Assembly: GCF_034366625.1 (NCBI RefSeq)
Contig: NZ_JAXMIH010000023.1
Location: forward strand, 372,001-436,000
Direction: 5' to 3'
Origin: Prosthecobacter sp.
GTDB taxonomy: Bacteria > Verrucomicrobiota > Verrucomicrobiia > Verrucomicrobiales > Verrucomicrobiaceae
Length of the DNA: 64,000 nucleotides
The notes below the pieces were generated by a model. It searched no databases and was not told where the DNA came from. It saw only the letters and a list, made by a program, of their open reading frames with translations. Positions 56,073 to 64,000 of the stretch are shown here, one piece after another. Position 1 is the first letter of the stretch; each line of letters begins with the position of its first letter. Both the position numbers and the translations under genes were made by a program.

Positions 56073-56945
56073 TCACTTTGCCTGGAAATAGCCGCGCTGC
56101 TTCTCGCTGATGGGCAGGCCGAGCTTTTCCATGACCTTGAGCATGTCTTCCCACACCTGGCGTTTGGCACGAATGCCGTCGCCCATTTTCTCCTCACGCA
56201 GGAGATACGATGGATGATAAGTGATCATGGTGGGAATGCCGCTGGTGCTGTGAAAACGACCGCGCAGGCCGCCCACGCTGCCGGGAATACCGAGTCCTTC
56301 TGCGGCGGTGGCACCAAGAGCGACGATGACCTGCGGTTTGATGAGATCGATCTCGGTGAGCACGAAGGGCAGGCAGGCGCGCATCTCCTCGGCAGTCGGT
56401 TTGCGATTGCCGCTGCCCTGGTTGTCCATCGCGGGGCGGAATTTGCAGATGTTGCTGATGTACACCTGCGGTCGGTCGAGCCCCATCGCCTTGATGATGG
56501 CGGTGAGCTTCTGGCCGGCAGGGCCGACAAAAGGCTCGCGCAGTTTTTCCTCCTCCGCGCCCGGTGCTTCGCCCACAAACATCAAAGACGCATGTGGATC
56601 GCCCACGGCGAAGACCATCGTCTTGCGCAGACTGTTCATCGCACGCGCTGGCTCCCACGTTTCAGCCAGCGCACGCAGCGCGGCGAGCCTCTCCTCAATC
56701 GTATCGCCTGCGACCTCGATCAAATCGACTTTCTTCGTCTCCGCTGGTGGATTCTCGAGAATGCGTCGTGCCGAGGGCGAGGACTCGATGGAGATCGGCT
56801 CCGGTTCAGGAATATCCCGCGTTGCAGGTTTGCGGCTAAGTCCCTGCACCTTGTCCAGCGTTCCTGGACGCAGCGGGATGTGCGTCACGCCCTGAAGCTG
56901 GCGTTGCTGCAGGTGTTGTTTGAGAAGGCTGGAGGCGGCTGACAT
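56073..56945 (-). CDS. Uracil-DNA glycosylase superfamily protein (family 4-like)
   Basis: The 290-residue product has the family 4/5 motif FVGEAPGAEEEKLREPFVGP, a second motif VYISNICKFRPAMDN and the third motif MITYHPSYLLREEKMG. Such enzymes remove uracil from DNA, usually with a [4Fe-4S] cluster held by four Cys. Only two Cys are present (ISNICKF and MRACLPF), and the usual N-terminal pair (typically CxxC just before the NAVFGEGNP region) is replaced here by residues without Cys. The N-terminal 90 residues are a Pro/Glu/Arg-rich extension. See findings. Confidence 0.85.
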   Translation of the reverse strand: MSAASSLLKQHLQQRQLQGVTHIPLRPGTLDKVQGLSRKPATRDIPEPEPISIESSPSARRILENPPAETKKVDLIEVAGDTIEERLAALRALAETWEPARAMNSLRKTMVFAVGDPHASLMFVGEAPGAEEEKLREPFVGPAGQKLTAIIKAMGLDRPQVYISNICKFRPAMDNQGSGNRKPTAEEMRACLPFVLTEIDLIKPQVIVALGATAAEGLGIPGSVGGLRGRFHSTSGIPTMITYHPSYLLREEKMGDGIRAKRQVWEDMLKVMEKLGLPISEKQRGYFQAK

Positions 56946-57147
56946 GTGGGGAATGACAAATGGAGAGCCGAGCGAAGCGAGACAGACGACTGAAAGGAGC
57001 CCGGAGGGTAGCGAAGCGTATCAATGGCGAACGATGCATGAATGTCGAATGCGGAGATGGCCATGCTCGCTGCTGCGCGGTGGTGAATTTTAGCCCTTGC
57101 ACTTGGCGGCGGAGTCTTAACATCCGCATCAACCATCCACTCACGCC

Positions 57148-57534
57148 ATGAACCGAATCTTCACTCTCGCGGTCAGTGTGCTCCTCATCGTCGTCACCTG
57201 CGCCGCAGGAGCCGACAAGTCCAAATCACCGAAACTGCCGGACTACCCGAAGCAGAAGAACATCAACGCCGCCCTCAAGCAGCTCGCCAAGGCCAAGGAA
57301 CTCGCCAAAGGCAGTGCCAAAGAAGTGGCCGACGCCGTCGTGTATCTCAAAAAAGCCGAGATCCAATTGTCGAAGGACCGGGGCAACAAGCACGGTTCCT
57401 TCAAGGAAAGCGCCTACCGTCTCAGCGGTCAGGCTGCCAAGGATCTGGAGAACGGCCTCGCCGACAAGGCCCTGCACAACATCGAGGAGGCCATCGCAGC
57501 TACTCACAAGGCTGGCAAGGCCGGGGAGGATTGA
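57148..57534 (+). CDS. Small exported helical protein
   Basis: The 128-residue product has a signal peptide (MNRIFTLAVSVLLIVVTCAAGA) and a mature part made of two Lys/Ala-rich helices (ALKQLAKAKELAKGSAKEVA, QAAKDLENGLADKALHNIEE). A four-helix-like bundle without Cys or known motif. Likely periplasmic; function unknown. Confidence 0.7.
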   Translation: MNRIFTLAVSVLLIVVTCAAGADKSKSPKLPDYPKQKNINAALKQLAKAKELAKGSAKEVADAVVYLKKAEIQLSKDRGNKHGSFKESAYRLSGQAAKDLENGLADKALHNIEEAIAATHKAGKAGED

Positions 57535-57540
57535 AGAGGG

Positions 57541-58665
57541 TCACGCTCTGCGGCTCAGCCGCATGTCCATCCACACGGCGAGAATCAGCACGACGCCGCG
57601 GGCGATGAATTTGCGTTCCGGCGGCACGGACATGAGCGTCATGCCGTTCAGGAGGCAGGCGATGATCAAAGCGCCGAGCAGCACGCCCAAAACGGTGCCG
57701 CGTCCGCCGCGCAAGCTCACACCACCGATGACGCAGGCGGCGACGGCATCGAGTTCCATCAGATCACCGACCGTCGTCGTGGATGAACCTGCATATGCGG
57801 TCTGCATGAAGCCGGTGATGGCCACGATGGCTCCCATGCCGCTGTAAGCCGCGATGACGGTGCGTTTCATTGGCACGCCGGAAACGAACGCGGCCTCGGT
57901 ATTGCCTCCGATGGCATACAAATGCCTGCCAAGAGCCGTGTGCTGTGTCACGGCATAAACAATCATCGTTACGCCACCGAGAATGAGCGATGGCAGGGGA
58001 ATGCCGCGAAACTGGCCGGTGACGAGCACAAACAACGCGATGGCCTGCGCCGTGATGAACAGCCGCATGAAGGCCATCTCCTTGCTGTCCACGGCGAAAC
58101 CATGCGCGAGGCGGCGTTTGCGGGCGCTGATCGTGGTGAAAACCAACGCGAGCACGAGCACCGCTGCGAGCATCCAGCCGAGATGCACCGGCAGATAATA
58201 GGTGGTGAGCAGCGAGTAGAGATTGCTCTGGCCGCCGGGAGCTACGGGCACGGTGGCGTTGTCGATGACGAGCCAGAACAGGCCTTTGAAGATCAACAGC
58301 GCCCCAAGAGTGACGATGAACGATGGCATTCGCTCGCGGACGATGAACGCGCCCATCGCCATCCAGATCAGCACGCCGCAGAGCAGGCCCAATCCAAGCG
58401 CGGCAGGAGCGGGCAGGTGATGATGAAACACCAGCACGCTCGCAATGCCGCCGAGCAATCCCACGCCGCTGCCCGCGGACAAATCGATGTGTCCTGGCAG
58501 CAGGATGAGCAGCATGCCCATCGCCAGCGTGGCGGTGATCGACAGTTCCGTCGCGAGCATCGACAGATTGCGCGCGCCGAGGAACGCCGGTTCCTTGAAG
58601 GCAAAGAATGCGACAATCGCGAGCAGCGCGATGGCGATGGGCAGTTCTCGGAAGCGGAAGCTCAC
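57541..58665 (-). CDS. ABC sugar transporter permease (XylH/RbsC type)
   Basis: The 374-residue product has about ten transmembrane segments and the BPD_transp_2 signature EAAFVSGVPMKRT near the EAA loop, plus LLPGHIDLSAGSGVGLLGG, as in ribose/xylose permeases. No ATP-binding or solute-binding gene is within the window. Upstream, 6 bp away, is a zinc-ribbon membrane protein, so the pair is probably cotranscribed. Partners may lie outside the window or be shared. Confidence 0.9.
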   Translation of the reverse strand: MSFRFRELPIAIALLAIVAFFAFKEPAFLGARNLSMLATELSITATLAMGMLLILLPGHIDLSAGSGVGLLGGIASVLVFHHHLPAPAALGLGLLCGVLIWMAMGAFIVRERMPSFIVTLGALLIFKGLFWLVIDNATVPVAPGGQSNLYSLLTTYYLPVHLGWMLAAVLVLALVFTTISARKRRLAHGFAVDSKEMAFMRLFITAQAIALFVLVTGQFRGIPLPSLILGGVTMIVYAVTQHTALGRHLYAIGGNTEAAFVSGVPMKRTVIAAYSGMGAIVAITGFMQTAYAGSSTTTVGDLMELDAVAACVIGGVSLRGGRGTVLGVLLGALIIACLLNGMTLMSVPPERKFIARGVVLILAVWMDMRLSRRA

Positions 58666-58671
58666 AGCGGC

Positions 58672-59742
58672 TCAGTCTTGGAAGGCAAGGAAGATGCCGA
58701 TGATGATGAGTGCGATCACAATCGCGATGGTGATCTTCACCCAGCTCAGCGGATACTCGCCGGTGATCTTGCCGGTGGCTCCGTTCACGGCCACCTGGTA
58801 GTTTTTCGTGCCGTAGGTGTAAGTGAGCAACCAGACGGGCAGCAGGACGTGCTTGAAGGTCTGGGCGCTGAAGGTGGGGGAGATTTGCAGGTTGCGATGC
58901 GTGTCGCCGGGGATCTGGGCGATGCATTGGCTCCGCAGGATGTCATCCATGCGACCGCGTGAATCCTGCGCCGCGTTGATGAGATCGATCTGATACTGCT
59001 CCACGACCCAGCCGGAGAGATAGCCGGGATCGTAGGGCAACAAATCCGTCGTGGTGGGAAAGGGCTGGAGCTTTTCGAGCAGGTTCGGATGCACGCCTTT
59101 CGACGCAGGCACGAGCACGTCGTCAAAATCAGTGCTCACATGACCTGAGGCATATTCCCAGCGCGTGTGGCGCGTGCGGTTACCCTTGCTGTCGGTCGTG
59201 TAGTAATAGTGGCCTGCCTCCGCTTCCCACGGGCATTCGGCATGCGCGTCGAAGGTCCAGTAAGGCAGATACAGACCATGCAGCGTGTCGGTGAGCGCTT
59301 TTTGCCCGAGCGCGTTCGGTGCCCAGAAGTGGCTGCCATACCAGCGGCGGATGTCCTCGCGCACCTGGCTCTGCGCGATCTTGAATGGAAGCTGGCTGCC
59401 GGGCCGGATCGGCGCACCGACATCGTCCACGGCAAGAATCGCGGGGGAACCGCAGAAGTCGCAGTTCTGCGCCACACGTTTTTCATCGAAAACCGAGATC
59501 GCATGACAGCTCTGGCACTTCACGGTCTTGCGCACTGCCGCCCAGCCGCGTTGGTCATCCGGGATGGCTCGCAGCATGGCGACGAGGTCGTTTTCCTCCA
59601 CCAGAGTGCCGTCAGCCTTCAACTCAGCAGGCGACTCGGTGCCACAGTAGGGACAGACGAGCGCGTGTTTCGACGGCGTCCAGACAGCCTCGGCCCCGCA
59701 GGCCGGACAGGCGAATTTTGAAATGGCGGTGACTTCGGACAT
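58672..59742 (-). CDS. Double zinc-ribbon membrane protein
   Basis: The 356-residue product has two N-terminal Cys-pair ribbons (CPACG...CPYCG, and CQSCH...CDFCG), a long soluble middle with Trp/Tyr-rich segments (RWYGSHFWAPNALGQKALTD, YLPYWTFDAHAECPWEAEAG) and a C-terminal transmembrane anchor (ITIAIVIALIIIGIFLAF). Related proteins are conserved in several phyla and often annotated from the ribbon only. It lies 6 bp upstream of the orphan permease gene. Function unknown. Confidence 0.85.
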   Translation of the reverse strand: MSEVTAISKFACPACGAEAVWTPSKHALVCPYCGTESPAELKADGTLVEENDLVAMLRAIPDDQRGWAAVRKTVKCQSCHAISVFDEKRVAQNCDFCGSPAILAVDDVGAPIRPGSQLPFKIAQSQVREDIRRWYGSHFWAPNALGQKALTDTLHGLYLPYWTFDAHAECPWEAEAGHYYYTTDSKGNRTRHTRWEYASGHVSTDFDDVLVPASKGVHPNLLEKLQPFPTTTDLLPYDPGYLSGWVVEQYQIDLINAAQDSRGRMDDILRSQCIAQIPGDTHRNLQISPTFSAQTFKHVLLPVWLLTYTYGTKNYQVAVNGATGKITGEYPLSWVKITIAIVIALIIIGIFLAFQD

Positions 59743-59845
59743 GGGCGCGATTTACCGGAGAAATGCGCACTCTGTCCATTCCAAAAACCTGGCGAAGAAT
59801 TTTCCCGGCTTGCCTGACGCGGGCACTTCTGAGCAAAATGCGTTC

Positions 59846-61168
59846 ATGAAAGCAAAACTGCACCTCCCCGCCATCCTGCTTGCCCTTTCCGTGTCTGTTC
59901 ATGCCGCCACCGTCAAAGACCGCGAGGGCGCGGTGCGTGGTGAGAAGGCAAAGATGGAAAACGACACCCGCTGGAACTGGAGCGACATCGACGGCGGTTT
60001 CCGTATGGCCAAAACGACCGGCAAGCCGCTGCTCGTCGTGTTGCGTTGCGTTCCCTGCCTGTCCTGCGCGGGCATCGACGCCAGCGTGCTGCAGGAGCCG
60101 GAGTTGGTGCCGCTGCTGGATCAATTCGTCTGCGTCCGCGTCATCAATGCGAACGCACTCGATCTGGCCAAGTTCCAGTTTGATTACGATCTCTCGTTTT
60201 CGGCGATCATGTTCAATGGCGACGGCACGATCTACGGTCGCTACGGCTCCTGGCTCCATCAAAAAGACCCGCTGAACAAAACGACGGCCAGTTTCAAAAA
60301 GGCGCTCGATGCCACATTGGCGATCCATAAGGACTATCCGGCCAACAAAGCCACGCTCACCGGCAAACAGGGCGGACCCACACCTTACCAGACACCCGTC
60401 GAGTTTCCGACGCTCGCCGCCAAGTATCCGAGCAAGCTCGACTGGGAGGGCAAGGTCATGCAAAGCTGCGTTCATTGCCACATGGTCGGCGACGCGTTCC
60501 GCGCGCACTATCGCAGCCAGAACAAGCCCGTGCCGGTCGAATGGATCTATCCGCAGCCTTCCACAGAGACACTCGGCATTACACTTGCGACCGATGACAT
60601 CGCCAAAGTGGAGGCCGTGGCCCCGGATTCACCCGCGGCCAAGGCGGGCGTGCAAACCGGGGACACCTTCACTTCCCTCAACGGTCAGCCGCTCGTTTCC
60701 ATCGCCGATGTGAGCTGGGTGCTGCATCGCTCGCCGGATTCCGGCTCGATCCCGGCCAAAATTCTCCGTGGTGGCAAAGAAACCGCCCTCATCCTCGATC
60801 TCCCTGCCGGCTGGCGCTTGAAGTCGGACATCGGCAAGCGCGCCGGCACCTGGCCCATGCGTGCGATGGCCTTCGGAGGGATGAAGATGGATGACATTGA
60901 GGACGCCGAGCGCGGCACCCTCGGCCTCAGCAAGGATCAGATGGCCCTGCGCATCTTCCATGTCGGCCAGTACGGCGAGCATGCGAAGGCCAAGCAGGCG
61001 GGTTTCCAAAAAGACGACATCTTGGTCGAGGTCGGCGACCTCAAACAGCGCATCACTGAAAGCGCCATCATCGGCCACCTGCTGCTGCATCACCTGCCGG
61101 GAGAAAAACTTCCTGCCGCGGTCATGCGGGGCGGGAAGCGGGTGGAATTGAAGCTGCCGCAGCAGTAA
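59846..61168 (+). CDS. Secreted thioredoxin-like / CXXCH / PDZ fusion
   Basis: The 440-residue product has a signal peptide (MKAKLHLPAILLALSVSVHA), a thioredoxin-like domain (residues 45-150) with CVPCLSC in place of the CxxC active site, then a CVHCH motif (c-type heme-like, near residue 210) and a PDZ domain (about 245-330: VAPDSPAAKAGVQTGDTFTSLNGQ) with a second PDZ-like segment (QAGFQKDDILVEVGDLKQRI). Together these suggest a periplasmic redox/protein-binding factor. Start at 59846 opens the signal peptide. It is divergent from the zinc-ribbon gene. Confidence 0.85.
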   Translation: MKAKLHLPAILLALSVSVHAATVKDREGAVRGEKAKMENDTRWNWSDIDGGFRMAKTTGKPLLVVLRCVPCLSCAGIDASVLQEPELVPLLDQFVCVRVINANALDLAKFQFDYDLSFSAIMFNGDGTIYGRYGSWLHQKDPLNKTTASFKKALDATLAIHKDYPANKATLTGKQGGPTPYQTPVEFPTLAAKYPSKLDWEGKVMQSCVHCHMVGDAFRAHYRSQNKPVPVEWIYPQPSTETLGITLATDDIAKVEAVAPDSPAAKAGVQTGDTFTSLNGQPLVSIADVSWVLHRSPDSGSIPAKILRGGKETALILDLPAGWRLKSDIGKRAGTWPMRAMAFGGMKMDDIEDAERGTLGLSKDQMALRIFHVGQYGEHAKAKQAGFQKDDILVEVGDLKQRITESAIIGHLLLHHLPGEKLPAAVMRGGKRVELKLPQQ

Positions 61169-61170
61169 TG

Positions 61171-61217
61171 GAGCGCACGCGTCCCGCGTGCCGTTTCCCA
61201 CGTCCTCGCGGGAAACC
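61171..61217. repeat. Two adjacent hairpins downstream of the fusion gene
   Basis: Hairpin 1: GCACGCG (61175-61181), loop TCC, CGCGTGC (61185-61191). Hairpin 2: GTTTCCC (61193-61199), 10-nt loop, GGGAAAC (61210-61216). They directly follow the stop codon at 61168. The nearly adjacent arms suggest a REP-like or interspersed element rather than a single terminator. The rest of 61218-61424 contains another GC-rich hairpin (about 61303-61330) and no gene. Confidence 0.5.
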
Positions 61218-61424
61218 GTTCCCAGCACAAGCGCCAGCGTGACTGGATCATCATTCGCAGGGGGCTAAGCAAATGTCTTGTGCCAAAGCGTTCTTTCCCC
61301 GATGCTCGGGCCGCCTCGCTCTCGGGCGGGGTGTTTTTATTCCTTTCTGCGCGGCACCGTAAGGGTGTCCTGCCGGGCTGAATGGAAGATGCCGCGCCTC
61401 AACCTTAGCCGAAGGGAATACACC

Positions 61425-63125
61425 ATGGTCATACTTATCGTGAGGGGTTTTGCCCTGCTTGCGCTTGCCTCTGCCACCGTCCTGCACGCGCAGGTGCCAC
61501 AGCTCATCAGCTACCAGGGCCGCGTCGCCGTGGGCACGATGAACTTCGAGGGCACCGGCCAGTTCAAGTTCGCCCTCATGAATGCGGATGGCAGCACGAC
61601 CTACTGGAGCAATGACGGCACCAGCACCGCAGGCTCGCAGCCAACCGCTGCCGTCTCGCTCACGGTAACAAAAGGCCTCTACTCCGTACTGCTCGGCGAT
61701 GCCACGCTGCCCAACATGACCGTCGTGCCCGCCACGGTCTTTACCAACGCCGATGTGCGTCTGCGCGTGTGGTTCAATGACGGCACGAATGGATCGCAGT
61801 TGCTCACGCCTGATCAGCGCATTGCGGCGGTGGGTTACGCGATGATGGCAGGCAATGTGCCTGATGGCGCGATCACTTCCGCGAAGCTTGCCAACGGAGC
61901 CGTCACATCAACGCAACTCGCCAGCGGAGCCGCCGCTGCCAACCTGGCATCCGGCAATCAAAGCGGTGTGAGCAGCGGCGGCATTGTCCTGTCGGTCGAT
62001 TCCAGTTCACCCAGCCTGTTGAGTGCCGGCTACACGAAGTTCGGGAACTCAACGATTTCCCTCGGTGAATCCTGGACCGCCACGCAGACCACGGACACGC
62101 CGGCTCTAAGAGGCTACCATTGTGCCGTGTGGACTGGCACGGAAATGCTCGTCTGGGGAGGCTACGACGGCAGCTATCTGGACACCGGTGGTCGCTACAA
62201 TCCCGCGACCAACTCCTGGGCTGCCATGACGCAGACCAATGTGCCAGGCGCGCGGTGGAAGCAGCGTACCGTCTGGACCGGGAGCGAAATGATCGTGTGG
62301 GGCGGGAATGCCGGTGCTGCCAGCTTCAACACAGGCGGCCGTTATAATCCTTCCACCGATGTCTGGACCGCCACGTCCACCACCAATGCGCCAAGCAATG
62401 GCCGAACCCAGAACAGCGCCGTGTGGACTGGCACGGAAATGATTGTCTGGGGTGGCAGCAGCAGCGGCCCCACTTTTCACAACACCGGTGCCCGTTACAA
62501 TCCGTCCACCGATGTCTGGACTGCCATGTCCACCACCAACGCGCCGGTTGCGCGTTATCAGCATTATGCCGTGTGGACGGGAACTGAGATGATTGTCTGG
62601 GGCGGTGGCACGGGTGCGCTTTACTATAACGATGGTGCCCGTTACAATCCAACGACGGATACTTGGAGCGCGCCCATTGCTACAAGCAATGCACCGAGCG
62701 CGCGAAGAGACTCACTTCCCATAGCGGTGTGGACTGGCAACGAGATGATCGTGTGGGGCGGCTATGACGGCACTTACCTCGGTGACGGCGCCCGCTACAA
62801 TCCAACGACGGACATCTGGGTGCCGCTGTCGGCGACCGCTGCGCCCTCAGGTCGTGCGAATCACGGTGCTGTGTGGACCGGGGACAAAATGATCGTGTGG
62901 GGCGGCTTTGGCGGCTCCCGCGTTTCCACCGGTGCGTATTACACGCCCACCTCTGATGCATGGACGGCCACCTCCACTTCGAATCTCGCTGCGAGAGCCG
63001 ACCACACGATGGTGTGGACCGGCAGTGAAGGGATTGTTTGGGGCGGGACCAGCAGCGGCAGTTATTTCTCCGATGGCTCGCGGCTGACACCCGCCAGAAT
63101 CTTTTATCTCTACCAGCGGAACTGA
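61425..63125 (+). CDS. Secreted seven-repeat kelch-like propeller protein
   Basis: The 566-residue product has a signal peptide (MVILIVRGFALLALASATVLHA), a domain VPQLISYQGRVAVGTMNFEG typical of secreted Verrucomicrobia proteins, a KLANGAVTSTQLASGA-type Ala/Gly linker, and seven kelch-like repeats with the core VWTGTEMIVWGG at about 62130, 62280, 62425, 62575, 62730, 62880 and 63018. Each repeat is about 50 residues, so a closed seven-bladed propeller is likely. Ligand unknown. Followed 32 bp later by the next secreted protein gene. Confidence 0.9.
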   Translation: MVILIVRGFALLALASATVLHAQVPQLISYQGRVAVGTMNFEGTGQFKFALMNADGSTTYWSNDGTSTAGSQPTAAVSLTVTKGLYSVLLGDATLPNMTVVPATVFTNADVRLRVWFNDGTNGSQLLTPDQRIAAVGYAMMAGNVPDGAITSAKLANGAVTSTQLASGAAAANLASGNQSGVSSGGIVLSVDSSSPSLLSAGYTKFGNSTISLGESWTATQTTDTPALRGYHCAVWTGTEMLVWGGYDGSYLDTGGRYNPATNSWAAMTQTNVPGARWKQRTVWTGSEMIVWGGNAGAASFNTGGRYNPSTDVWTATSTTNAPSNGRTQNSAVWTGTEMIVWGGSSSGPTFHNTGARYNPSTDVWTAMSTTNAPVARYQHYAVWTGTEMIVWGGGTGALYYNDGARYNPTTDTWSAPIATSNAPSARRDSLPIAVWTGNEMIVWGGYDGTYLGDGARYNPTTDIWVPLSATAAPSGRANHGAVWTGDKMIVWGGFGGSRVSTGAYYTPTSDAWTATSTSNLAARADHTMVWTGSEGIVWGGTSSGSYFSDGSRLTPARIFYLYQRN

Positions 63126-63157
63126 GTCATCACTGCGGCGCACCTTTTTACCACGCC

Positions 63158-64000
63158 ATGAAAACACACGCTGCGTTTTTCCTCGCACTGCTCACGCTCA
63201 CCGCCCACGCCGATCCGCGCACCAGCACGAACTACATAGTGGTCACCGATGCTGCCGACAGCGGCGGCAAACGCACCACCAGCGCGAGTTACACCAATGA
63301 CGGCAGTGCAGGCGGTATCGTGGGCGTTTCCACCGTCGCCACACCCGCCGAAACCGCGAAGCACGGCTACATCGGCCAGCTTACCGAAGTGACCGCCCTG
63401 CAACTTGTCGCCACGCCCATGACCGTGAACGAAGGCGGCACGCGGCAGCTCAGCGGCGTGGCATTGCTCGATGATCTCACCACCAACATCGTGCCCGTCG
63501 CCAGCATCACCTGGAGCATCCAGAGCGGCCCGCTCATCGGGATCAACACGAACGGTCTGGTGACTGCGGCCACGGTCTATCAAGACACCCTTGCCACCGG
63601 CCAGGGCGTCTATGCCGGACACACCGGCACACTGGGCCTCACCGTGCTCAACGTGAACACCGATGATATCCCCGGCTACTCTAGTGATGGACTCGACGAT
63701 GCCTGGCAGGTGCAATACTTCGGCCTGAACAATCCCAACGCCGCGCCCACCCTCGATTCTGACTTTGACGGTCAGACGAACTTCTTCGAGTTCATCGCCG
63801 GCCTCAGCCCCATCAGCGGCACCTCCCGTTTCCTCATCGACAGCGCTCCCGTCCCCAATCAACCCGGCCAGATGAATATCGTCATCAGCCCGCGCCTGCC
63901 GGACCGCACCTACACGGTGCAGTGCAACACGACGCTCGCTTCTACGGACTGGGCTCCGCTCACCACCTTCACTACGACGGACGCTGGCCAGCAGCGCACC
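63158..64000 (+). CDS. Exported protein, 3' end beyond window
   Basis: The open frame from ATG 63158 runs to the window edge (281 codons). It has a signal peptide (MKTHAAFFLALLTLTAHA), a beta-rich region with Ig-like character (LVATPMTVNEGGTRQLSGVA), and a C-terminal Verrucomicrobia-type motif SDGLDDAWQVQYFGLNN followed by DSDFDGQTNFFEF, resembling calcium-binding type-3 repeats (DxDGxxxxxE). The window ends before a sorting tag could be seen. Probably cotranscribed with the kelch gene, 32 bp upstream. Confidence 0.85.
   Translation, partial: MKTHAAFFLALLTLTAHADPRTSTNYIVVTDAADSGGKRTTSASYTNDGSAGGIVGVSTVATPAETAKHGYIGQLTEVTALQLVATPMTVNEGGTRQLSGVALLDDLTTNIVPVASITWSIQSGPLIGINTNGLVTAATVYQDTLATGQGVYAGHTGTLGLTVLNVNTDDIPGYSSDGLDDAWQVQYFGLNNPNAAPTLDSDFDGQTNFFEFIAGLSPISGTSRFLIDSAPVPNQPGQMNIVISPRLPDRTYTVQCNTTLASTDWAPLTTFTTTDAGQQRT

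Noticed and set aside
1-64000. Search by eye for CRISPR arrays, tRNA, rRNA and insertion sequences
   Set aside because: The only regular repeat is the coding GEVED array. No repeat-spacer pattern, tRNA-like cloverleaf, rRNA signature or transposase motif (such as DDE or HTH with terminal repeats) was found.

Overview
The window reads as a stretch of chromosome from a Verrucomicrobiota bacterium, most likely a Prosthecobacter/Verrucomicrobiaceae relative. This is inferred from GC-rich coding sequence, a PEP-CTERM protein, a TIGR02603-type heme-binding dehydrogenase, GEVED-repeat surface proteins, FabV, abundant secreted SGNH hydrolases and the weakness of Shine-Dalgarno sites. No database search was possible. 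I see no rRNA, tRNA, CRISPR array, transposase or prophage gene. The gene content is chromosomal with a strong cell-surface and signalling flavour.

Layout. (1) 1-14.5 kb, minus strand: a giant secreted modular protein (at least 4558 codons, C-terminus outside the window) built from at least 12 complete GEVED modules, four putative-Ig repeats, DUF11-like and SdrD_B-like modules, a duplicated ~230-residue module and a PA14 domain. It lies 9 bp downstream of a PEP-CTERM protein, and a good promoter sits upstream of the pair. (2) 14.6-22 kb: an AraC/MGMT DNA-repair regulator, an RlmM-like methyltransferase and a five-gene minus-strand operon (DUF2934 protein, two unknown proteins, a five-PAS histidine kinase, a NarL-type regulator). 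(3) 22-36 kb: NdpA-like nucleoid protein plus SUI1 protein, a YHS protein, an ATP-grasp/metallopeptidase pair, cupin, methyltransferases, fabV, an exopolysaccharide initiating sugar transferase, aroD coupled to a DD-carboxypeptidase lipoprotein, an SGNH hydrolase and a heme-binding dehydrogenase. (4) 36-50 kb: a small basic protein with a clear terminator, a Gfo/Idh oxidoreductase, an MBL hydrolase, an RlmI-like methyltransferase, two more SGNH hydrolases, two paralogous tiny proteins, a Tat-exported lactonase-like protein, YjdM, a DUF6600-like proline-rich protein and a double-psi barrel-like protein. (5) 50-55 kb: a three-gene overlapping plus-strand signalling operon (thioredoxin-like membrane protein, membrane histidine kinase, REC-PAS-kinase-REC hybrid). 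(6) 55-64 kb: a sulfite-oxidase-family protein, a uracil-DNA glycosylase with only two cysteines, an orphan sugar permease beside a double-zinc-ribbon membrane protein, a thioredoxin/CXXCH/PDZ fusion, a seven-repeat kelch-like secreted protein and the start of a secreted protein that leaves the window.

Together the genes point to a bacterium that spends heavily on its surface: giant repeat proteins, PEP-CTERM export, exopolysaccharide, secreted hydrolases acting on esterified or sugar substrates, and two phospho-relay operons. The observations most worth following are the giant protein with its PEP-CTERM partner, the tiny RPFK paralog family, the thioredoxin/CXXCH/PDZ fusion and the uracil-DNA glycosylase lacking half of the usual iron-sulfur ligands.
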